The notes beneath the pieces are model-generated. The model made no database searches, was not told where the DNA came from, and worked only from the letters and a program-made list of their open reading frames with translations. From Io17-Chloro-G2 sp963663135 (GTDB lineage Bacteria > Chloroflexota > Dehalococcoidia > Lucifugimonadales > UBA3495), in NCBI GenBank assembly GCA_963663135.2, contig CAXXRM010000005.1, positions 682,001 through 746,000 on the forward strand: 64,000 bases of DNA. Reading direction: 5' to 3'. Shown here one piece after another: positions 58,455 through 64,000 of the stretch (its first letter is position 1; each line of letters opens with the position of its first letter). A program made the translations under genes and the position numbers.

Positions 58455-60119
58455 CTACAACGGCGAGTCTCCCGGATCCTTAAGCATTACTTCCCGCATC
58501 AGGGGCAACGGCGGCGCGCCGTAGGACAATAACTCGTCGTGGAACCCCTTCAGGGAGAAAGCGGGCCCCCGTTCCATTCTCAAATCTTGGGCCAGCTTTA
58601 TGATCATCAGCTTGCCCAGGGTGTAGTTCAGGTACCCCGGGTCAAACGTCCCCCGGAGCGCCTCCTGCCGCGCCGGGTGCTCTCCCATGTAGGCGTTCTC
58701 CATAAAGAACCTGGTTGCCTGGTCCACCGACATCCCCTGGGTGTGCATTCGTATGGAGCACAGGTAACGGCAGTTGCGGACCAGCGCTTCCAATATTTGG
58801 GTCAGTTGGAGGTTCAACCCGCCTCGGTTGAATCCCGATTCCAGGAACATCTGCTCAGTATAGTGGGCCCAGCCTTCTACGAAAGCGTAAGATGAGGTTA
58901 CCCGGTTCACGAGGGGCAACTCCCGCCCGTACTTGTTGTGCAAGTGGTGGACGAAGTGGCCCGGATACACCTCGTGGATAGATATGATTCGCAACGTGTC
59001 GTAGTTGAAGTTGGATAGCCACTCTTCTTTTTGCCCCTGGGTCCAGTGGGTCTCCACCGGAGTCACGTAATAGAAGGACTCGGTGGCATTCTCTTCCAGG
59101 GCGCCTGCGGAGTCCATGGCGGCGAAGGCGTACCTCATGTAGGACGGAGTTTCCAGCACGTGGCACCGGTCTTCGGAAGGAACGGACAGGACGTCCAGGT
59201 CTAGAAGGTCCTGGCGCAATTCCTCAAGCATCGCTTCGGTGTCGGGAATTAAGGCATTGGCGTCGGGATGGTTCCGGCTGATGTCGGCGACGATGTCGGG
59301 CACGCTGCGGCCAGGGGAAATCTTCCCGGCCACTTCCGCCAGCCGTGACAGGTTGTCTTCCAGGTTGGCTTGACCAACCCTTTCTAAACGCTCCATTGAA
59401 ATGTCGACCAACTCGCCGCTGGAAAGCATCGACTCGTACAACCGGGCCCCAATGGCAAACTCGGAAGACGCCTGCTGTTTGCGGGACTCCAGTCCTTGAA
59501 CGAACCGGTCCAGAGCGCCCGCCGCCGCTTCCCGCGCCGCGTCGAATTGGCCTTTGATGGTTGCGTCGTCAAGTCCGGAAACCGGCTCAGCCAAGTCCAC
59601 GCGGTAGAATCGGGCCATACCGGCGTAGGCTTGTATGCTCATGTCCAGCACCGGGCCGCCGACTTCTTGCGTCAGGGCCGCGTCCAGGGTGTTCAAGAAC
59701 TCCGGCGCCTGCCGGAGGACCTCGGTAGCGGACCGTACCCGGTCGGCCAGGGGTGCGTAATCCCGGCGCACGTAGGATCCCACGTTCAGGTATCCCACCT
59801 GCCGCATGGGATTGTTCTCCAGCGAGCGCATTTCAGTAAGAGTGAATACCTCACGCTTGAGAAAGACTTCCAGGAGTCGATGACTCAGACGGCGCTCCGG
59901 GTCCAGGTCGTCAAGGCTGATTTTGGTCAGCTGAGACAAGGCGTCATTAAGGTCCTTCACCCGGCCGGCTATTTTCCCCGGAGATAGGTCGGGCAGCCGC
60001 CCGTCATACTCATGCCGGCCGATGCGCGAACCTGCGGTGGGATAGAAATCCCAGTAATCCTGGATTAAACCCTGGGCCAGGTGGTCCAGGGCTTGATGTT
60101 GCGCGTTGTCTTCGGTCAT
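58455..60119 (-). CDS. DUF885 family protein (metallopeptidase-like)
   Basis: About 554 residues. An all-helical protein with HEVYPGHFVHHLH near residue 385, a gluzincin-like zinc motif (HE then GH/H), and EGWAHYTEQM about 40 residues later, which fits the third ligand. This is the usual DUF885 pattern, and peptidase activity is presumed. No signal peptide. ATG 60119 is chosen, although a GTG at 60152 also opens the frame. It converges on the LmbE gene with 14 bp between stops. Confidence 0.85.
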   Translation of the reverse strand: MTEDNAQHQALDHLAQGLIQDYWDFYPTAGSRIGRHEYDGRLPDLSPGKIAGRVKDLNDALSQLTKISLDDLDPERRLSHRLLEVFLKREVFTLTEMRSLENNPMRQVGYLNVGSYVRRDYAPLADRVRSATEVLRQAPEFLNTLDAALTQEVGGPVLDMSIQAYAGMARFYRVDLAEPVSGLDDATIKGQFDAAREAAAGALDRFVQGLESRKQQASSEFAIGARLYESMLSSGELVDISMERLERVGQANLEDNLSRLAEVAGKISPGRSVPDIVADISRNHPDANALIPDTEAMLEELRQDLLDLDVLSVPSEDRCHVLETPSYMRYAFAAMDSAGALEENATESFYYVTPVETHWTQGQKEEWLSNFNYDTLRIISIHEVYPGHFVHHLHNKYGRELPLVNRVTSSYAFVEGWAHYTEQMFLESGFNRGGLNLQLTQILEALVRNCRYLCSIRMHTQGMSVDQATRFFMENAYMGEHPARQEALRGTFDPGYLNYTLGKLMIIKLAQDLRMERGPAFSLKGFHDELLSYGAPPLPLMREVMLKDPGDSPL

Positions 60120-60156
60120 GCGCCTACCGTCCAACCCATCACGATCAGGCACCTGC

Positions 60157-60471
60157 CTAGCTGACTACGTCGCTGATTTGAACCTGAGGCGTGATGGTGG
60201 TGTAGTTTTTGATGTCGCTCATGATTTCGCTGCCGTGGGTAATGAACGCCTGATGCACCTCTTCCACCGTGTTGAACAGCAGGTGCCCCACTGCCTCGAA
60301 GGCCGGTGGCTGCTTGGGGTCGGGAGCCGACACACCCTTGTCCAGACCACTGCCCTGCAGGCCCATGGGTTCCAATAGGCGATGAACCATAGGAAGGTGG
60401 GTGTTTACATAATAGTCTACGTCAAAGTTTTTCTCTGCGTCGTGGGGATAAAAGAGCGAGACTTTTATCAT
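60157..60471 (-). CDS. EthD-family protein
   Basis: A 104-residue ferredoxin-like fold protein of the EthD type: KVSLFYPHDAEKNFDVDYYVNTHLPM at the N-terminus with the conserved YY..H..L, and TPQVQISDVV at the end. Members are needed for degradation of ethers or tailoring of polyketides, and some are small dimeric oxygenases. Strong ribosome site (aggaggaaacg). The stop is 37 bp before the DUF885 start on the same strand, so the two may be cotranscribed. Confidence 0.82.
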   Translation of the reverse strand: MIKVSLFYPHDAEKNFDVDYYVNTHLPMVHRLLEPMGLQGSGLDKGVSAPDPKQPPAFEAVGHLLFNTVEEVHQAFITHGSEIMSDIKNYTTITPQVQISDVVS

Positions 60472-61097
60472 CGTTTCCTCCTGCCTGTTAGGGGTAACTG
60501 TCGTCTTGGGCTCGCTGCCTGCTGGTTGACGCCCGCCGGCTAGCTAGGTGACTGGGCCCGGCCCATTTTACAACAACCGGGATACCCTAGCTACATTCCA
60601 ACCTAAACTACCCACGGCCGTTAGTCGGAACAAAGTGCTTCCGATTCTTCAGAACGCGCCCCACTGACCGGCACTACCGTCGCAACGGGAATCCAGAGCC
60701 CCCTTGTTATCATTAGACTTGGTTAGGATATGGAGGACGCGGCCAGGCTCGTCCAATCGAACCAGTCCCGCTCGGTCTATTCCAGATCCCCTGTACATTG
60801 TTGGATTTGAGAAAGGACTCTGGATTCCCGCTGCGGCGAGAATGACGGTGGATGAGGACCGTATCTGCGGTAGTCGCCGGCATTTGCCGGAGAAAACCCG
60901 GTATGCCACCCGGGGTCGGTTTGATGTTGACCGGATGCGGACGGGATACTCGGTCTGTGGACGGTTGACAGGACTTCGCCGTACTATTTCTCGACGCAGG
61001 TTGGACGGCTGAGTGGGTTGCCACCGATCGACGTTCCTTAACGGCTGACGGCCTTGAAGCCTTGTTGTTCAGCCAAATCGTTTGAGCGAAGGAGCAC
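60472..61097. other. Intergenic region with an inverted-repeat element
   Basis: About 625 bp. It holds element copy F (60677-60851) and the upstream region of the unknown gene at 61098. No other gene is seen. Confidence 0.5.
60677..60851. repeat. Dispersed inverted-repeat element, copy F
   Basis: The left arm is shortened (ccgtcgcaacgggaatcc). The right arm is complete (ctctggattcccgctgcgg then gagaatgacggtgg). The interior has a cattagac stretch like copy B. Confidence 0.8.
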
Positions 61098-61718
61098 GTG
61101 AACAGTCATGAATTCAGGATACGCGCAGGAGAGGTAAGTGAGGTTAAGAAGGAACCGGGCGAATGGCTTTTCGTCGATGTCGGGTTTTCATCGAAAGGCC
61201 TGACGTGTGGCGTTGTAGAAGGCGAAAGAACACCCGAGGCGAAGACGTTTGGAGGTCTCGTGGATTTGGTGGTTCAGAAAGCCAAGAAAATAGGCGAACC
61301 TCTAAATTTACTGCTCGAGGCTCCGCTCTCGGCTGCGTTTAACGAGGCTTGCAATCCCACAGGCCGGTCGTTTGAAAAAAGTGAGGACGGACAGCATCCG
61401 TATTGGTATGAGAATGCTGGAGGTGTTCTAATTGTTGCTACCGGCCACCTGCTACGTGCTGTGGTCGACTGTGAGAGGCAGCGGGAAGTGAGATTGTTTG
61501 AGGGGTTTGTGTCGTTCACGCCTAAAGGTGATAAGTCGACGGATACTTACGACGCGCTGAGCCTTCGAAAGGCTGTATGGAACACAACGTCGGCTTCCCT
61601 TTTTGGCCCGGGTGATTTGAAGATGAAAGAGTCGGACACCCTCAAGTCGGCCCTCGCGTTCGCGGGCATGGATTTCGGGATACCACCGGTCGTGGTCGTG
61701 CAACCCGGTAGCATTTGA
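61098..61718 (+). CDS. Unknown protein, possibly RNase H-like fold
   Basis: A 206-residue protein I do not recognise. LFVDVGFSSKGLTCGVV near residue 24 (Asp on the first strand), LLLEAPLSAA near 70 (Glu) and STDTYDALSLR near 152 (Asp) give the D-E-D pattern of RNase H/RuvC-like or DUF429 proteins; this is inference only. Codon use is less GC-rich than the neighbours (cctctaaatttactg). GTG start with aaggag only 3 bp upstream. A possible acquired gene. Confidence 0.5.
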   Translation: MNSHEFRIRAGEVSEVKKEPGEWLFVDVGFSSKGLTCGVVEGERTPEAKTFGGLVDLVVQKAKKIGEPLNLLLEAPLSAAFNEACNPTGRSFEKSEDGQHPYWYENAGGVLIVATGHLLRAVVDCERQREVRLFEGFVSFTPKGDKSTDTYDALSLRKAVWNTTSASLFGPGDLKMKESDTLKSALAFAGMDFGIPPVVVVQPGSI

Positions 61719-61757
61719 TGGATTGGCCCCGGCCGCGAGCATTCGCCGCGGTCTTGC

Positions 61758-62048
61758 TTACGTGGGAACTGCCTCACTTCCCTGGCAGCGGGCGCAGACG
61801 TATTCGTCCCGGTTTTCGGGCAAGGAATCGCTGGCGACGTTGCGTTTGCGGCCGCAAACCGAGCAAGTGGCGCTTTCCAGCAAGGCTTGCGGTTTAGCCG
61901 TGATGGTGTTGGGACCGCGGAACCCCGTGTAGTCGGGGTTCCGCTGCTTCAGGCGAAGAAACCTGTCCAGGTCTTTGCGACGGCTCATATTCTTCTCCAC
62001 CGGCGCGTTGGCCGCCGGATTTGGAGACGTGTATTTGGATTGGTCCAT
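61758..62048 (-). CDS. Small zinc-ribbon protein, unknown function
   Basis: A 96-residue protein with C-x2-C (CSVCGRK) and C-x2-C (CARCQ) 19 residues apart, a plausible zinc site in the C-terminal half. The middle is basic (MSRRKDLDRFLRLKQRN), and an ATG there (61988) is an alternative start. It follows rplL on the minus strand by 29 bp, at the end of the rplA-rplJ-rplL run, so it may bind RNA or ribosomes. No family recognised. Confidence 0.55.
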   Translation of the reverse strand: MDQSKYTSPNPAANAPVEKNMSRRKDLDRFLRLKQRNPDYTGFRGPNTITAKPQALLESATCSVCGRKRNVASDSLPENRDEYVCARCQGSEAVPT

Positions 62049-62077
62049 GGGTGTTGTCGCGGATCGGCCGGCCTGGT

Positions 62078-62461
62078 TTACTTGATGTTTACCACCGCTC
62101 CGGCTTCCTCGAGCTTGGCCTTGATGGAATCGGCTTCGTCCTTCGCCACGGCCTCCTTAACTGCGGAGGGAGCGGCTTCCACCAACTCTTTGGCCTCGCG
62201 AAGGCCCAGAGAAGTGACTTCCCGGACCGCTTTAATGACGTTGATCTTGTTGGGGCCGATCTCTGTGATGGTGACGTCAAATTCGCTCTGATCCTCTACG
62301 GCTTCAGCGGATTCTCCGTCCCCGGATACTCCTCCGGCTGCTGCCGCCATCATCACCGGCGCGGCGGTGATCCCGAACTCTTCCTCCAGGGCTTTCACCA
62401 AGTCCGAAAGCTCAATGACGTTCATCTGCTTGATCGATTCCAACATCTCGTCTTTGGTCAT
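62078..62461 (-). CDS. rplL: 50S ribosomal protein L7/L12
   Basis: A 127-residue L7/L12: N-terminal dimerisation helices (MTKDEMLESIKQMNVIEL), Ala/Gly hinge near 38-50, and the C-terminal factor-binding domain with GLREAKELVEAAPSAVKE. It recruits GTPase factors as part of the L10-(L12) stalk. 79 bp after rplJ. caggaggatttc gives a strong ribosome site. Confidence 0.97.
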   Translation of the reverse strand: MTKDEMLESIKQMNVIELSDLVKALEEEFGITAAPVMMAAAAGGVSGDGESAEAVEDQSEFDVTITEIGPNKINVIKAVREVTSLGLREAKELVEAAPSAVKEAVAKDEADSIKAKLEEAGAVVNIK

Positions 62462-62540
62462 GAAATCCTCCTGATAATTGGCTGATTAGTTAGCCGTATT
62501 TCCGTTATAGGCCGGATTAGGGGTTGGGCATCCGCCCGGC

Positions 62541-63080
62541 TTAGGCTCCGGCTTCTTGCTGCTCCAATTGGGTTATCCGAGCCTGCATCAAACGGTCCAG
62601 ATTTATCAATGGGCCGTTGAGCACACCCAGAAGCCGCTGGATGGGGGACTGCAATTGTCCCAACAGGTTGGCTACTAGTTGGGGTTTCGAGGGCAAGGCC
62701 GCCAGACGGACAACGTCGGCTGTGCTCATCACCGGACCGTCGCCCATGACGGCCCCGCGGATGGCCAGAACTGAGCGGGATGTCCGGATGTAGTCGGAGA
62801 CTGCTTTGGCCACGTCCAGCGGGTCATCATACCCCAGGGCCATGGCGGTGGGACCCTGAACGATTTCCTTGACGTTGGGGCGTTTGGCCTGCTCCGACGC
62901 CAGGTACATCAAAGTGTTTTTAACCACCGTAAACTCAACGCCCGCGTTGCGCATCCGGCTGCGCAGGTCGGTCATTTCGTTCACTGAGATCCCGGTGTAG
63001 TCGGTAGCAAGAGCCATGGTGGACCGCTCCAACTTGTCCTTCATCTCTTGGACTCGGTCTATCTTTTCCTGGGTTGGCAA
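62541..63080 (-). CDS. rplJ: 50S ribosomal protein L10
   Basis: A 179-residue L10 (ATDYTGISVNEMTDLR, EFTVVKNTLMYLA, GPTAMALGYDDPL). It anchors L7/L12 to 23S rRNA. TTG start preceded by ggagg (9 bp). The mRNA leader upstream carries an L10-binding-like structure and a terminator hairpin, so it is probably autoregulated. Confidence 0.97.
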   Translation of the reverse strand: MPTQEKIDRVQEMKDKLERSTMALATDYTGISVNEMTDLRSRMRNAGVEFTVVKNTLMYLASEQAKRPNVKEIVQGPTAMALGYDDPLDVAKAVSDYIRTSRSVLAIRGAVMGDGPVMSTADVVRLAALPSKPQLVANLLGQLQSPIQRLLGVLNGPLINLDRLMQARITQLEQQEAGA

Positions 63081-63097
63081 ATTGGTTCACCTCCATT

Positions 63098-63223
63098 AAA
63101 AATCCCCGCGCCAAGATCGGCCACGGGGAGCGAGCAACACGGTTAATTTGTGTGCTGCGCCTCGGCGGGCGAAACCGATTTTTCGGAATCCTTAACCCCG
63201 GCAAATACGGGGACCCACGGTCT
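63098..63223 (-). promoter_or_regulatory. Ribosomal protein L10 leader with attenuator hairpin
   Basis: Read on the minus strand, the region between rplA and rplJ has agaccgtgggtcc, a ccccg/cgggg hairpin (63196-63212) and a GCCGAGGCG segment (63159-63167), elements characteristic of L10 leaders bound by L10-(L12)4. It ends with a terminator-like hairpin (63104-63108 with 63124-63128, inner gcc/ggc pairing) followed by ATTTTT, just before the rplJ ribosome site. This predicts L10 feedback by attenuation. Confidence 0.7.
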
Positions 63224-63276
63224 TAGGCGTTGGTTTCGTTGATATTTTCGATCGGCTGCGCCGGTTAAACTAACTC

Positions 63277-63993
63277 CTACTCCGGTGGTTGCAGGGCCTG
63301 GAGGGCCACCAGGTCCAGTGGAACGCTGGGACCCATGGTTGAAGCCAAGAAGGCCGATTTCAAAAAAGAGCCCTTAACCGCTGAAGGCTTCGACCGGACG
63401 ATCGAGTCGGTGAGCACCGCCAGGTTCTCGGCCAACTGGTCGGTGGAGAAACTGGCCTTGCCGATTGGGCTGTGGATGATCGCGGTCCGGTCGGTGCGGA
63501 ATTCCACCCTTCCCGCCTTGGCCTCTTGAATTGCTCGGGGTAAGTCCTGAGGTTGGACCATAGTGCCAGACCGGGGATTGGGCATCAACCCCCTTCGTCC
63601 CAGCACTCGTCCCAACCGGCCAATCTTGGGCATCACCTGGGGAATCGCCAACCCGACTTCAAAGTCGGTAAATCCGCCCTCAACCTGTGCTATGAGCTCA
63701 TCCTCGCCCACGTAGTCGGCCCCGGCCTGGCGGGCGATGTCCACCGCCTCACCGGTGGCGAAAACCAGGACCCTGATGGGCTTGCCCAACCCGTGGGGCA
63801 GCACGGCCACGTCGCGAATCATCTGGTCGGCGTGGCGGGGGTCGGCATTGGTCCGAAGGTGGACTTCGACCGTTTCATCAAACTTGGTGTTGGACGTTTC
63901 CTTCACCAGGTCGATGGCTTCCAGCGGGCCGTAGAGCCGCTCGGAGTCCACGGTGTTGACTACGCTTTGGTAACGCCGGCTGTGTTTCACCAT
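63277..63993 (-). CDS. rplA: 50S ribosomal protein L1
   Basis: A 238-residue L1, complete, with the ATG only 7 bp from the window end. Recognised by VEVHLRTNADPRHADQMIR, PHGLGKPIRVLVFA, MPKIGRLGRVLGRRGLMPNPRSGT and IHSPIGKASF. It forms the L1 stalk near the ribosomal E site. First gene of the visible part of the rplA-rplJ-rplL run; rplK and nusG would be expected just beyond the window. Confidence 0.97.
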   Translation of the reverse strand: MVKHSRRYQSVVNTVDSERLYGPLEAIDLVKETSNTKFDETVEVHLRTNADPRHADQMIRDVAVLPHGLGKPIRVLVFATGEAVDIARQAGADYVGEDELIAQVEGGFTDFEVGLAIPQVMPKIGRLGRVLGRRGLMPNPRSGTMVQPQDLPRAIQEAKAGRVEFRTDRTAIIHSPIGKASFSTDQLAENLAVLTDSIVRSKPSAVKGSFLKSAFLASTMGPSVPLDLVALQALQPPE

Positions 63994-64000
63994 GCTATTC

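Noticed and set aside
4664..63993. tRNA, tmRNA, RNase P or rRNA genes
   Set aside because: I looked for T-arm-like and conserved RNA motifs in the gaps and saw none. A covariance-model scan would settle this.

Overview
The window is 64 kb of GC-rich bacterial chromosome. The core genes look like a Chloroflexota bacterium, possibly Dehalococcoidia/SAR202-like. That placement is an inference from gene content and style: zinc-type L31 and S18, an SCP2-type thiolase paired with a zinc-ribbon OB-fold protein, paralogous catabolic hydrolases, and frequent GTG/TTG starts. No marker gene was compared. I found no tRNA, rRNA, CRISPR array, integrase or transposase gene.

Layout. 1-1.3 kb: end of a thiolase, its OB-fold partner and a small HAD phosphatase. 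1.4-3.4 kb (minus): rplU-rpmA-rpmE-DUF1385 from a clear promoter. 3.5-9.6 kb (plus): an orphan HEPN protein, fakA and a DegV-type FakB (fatty acid kinase pair), and recG, which converges on an atypical response regulator. 10.8-12.6 kb: two adjacent genes matching the N- and C-terminal halves of D-glutamate cyclase. 13.1-19.9 kb (minus): addA-addB for double-strand break repair. 20.6-22.4 kb: typA/bipA. 23.2-27.4 kb: a hypothetical protein, an FAD oxidase, an Atg22/UMF1-like transporter, and hicB with a hicA broken by a stop codon. 27.8-32.6 kb: a catabolic-looking operon (ThDP enzyme, two polysaccharide-deacetylase-fold hydrolases, D-2-hydroxyacid dehydrogenase). 33-36 kb: a DM13 membrane protein and an unknown gene bracketed by 37-bp direct repeats. 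36-41.7 kb: S9 peptidase, glutaredoxin-thioredoxin reductase fusion, Fur/PerR regulator, CoA-binding protein and a second thioredoxin reductase. 41.9-46.1 kb: CocE/NonD hydrolase, AI-2E-type permease, methyltransferase. 46.5-56.5 kb (plus): a housekeeping run glyA, rpsF, ssb, rpsR, parvulin-like isomerase, hom, thrC, folE, acyltransferase, MshA-like glycosyltransferase, DUF502. 56.5-60.5 kb: a double-GNAT protein, an LmbE/PIG-L deacetylase, a DUF885 protein and an EthD protein. 61-64 kb: two unknowns, then rplL, rplJ (with an L10 leader and attenuator) and rplA on the minus strand.

Two kinds of repeat run through the window. One is a dispersed element of about 150-190 bp with 30-bp terminal inverted repeats resembling REP/MITE sequences: six copies plus fragments, all but one fragment-free of genes. 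The other is a set of short tandem duplications, mostly 14-19 bp, several of which span a stop codon.

Most interesting points: the direct-repeat-bracketed gene with a leaderless promoter; the oppositely charged tails on ribosomal partners S6 and S18; a possible mycothiol/bacillithiol-like gene set; the split D-glutamate cyclase; the ThDP/deacetylase/dehydrogenase operon; and the stop-codon-spanning repeats.
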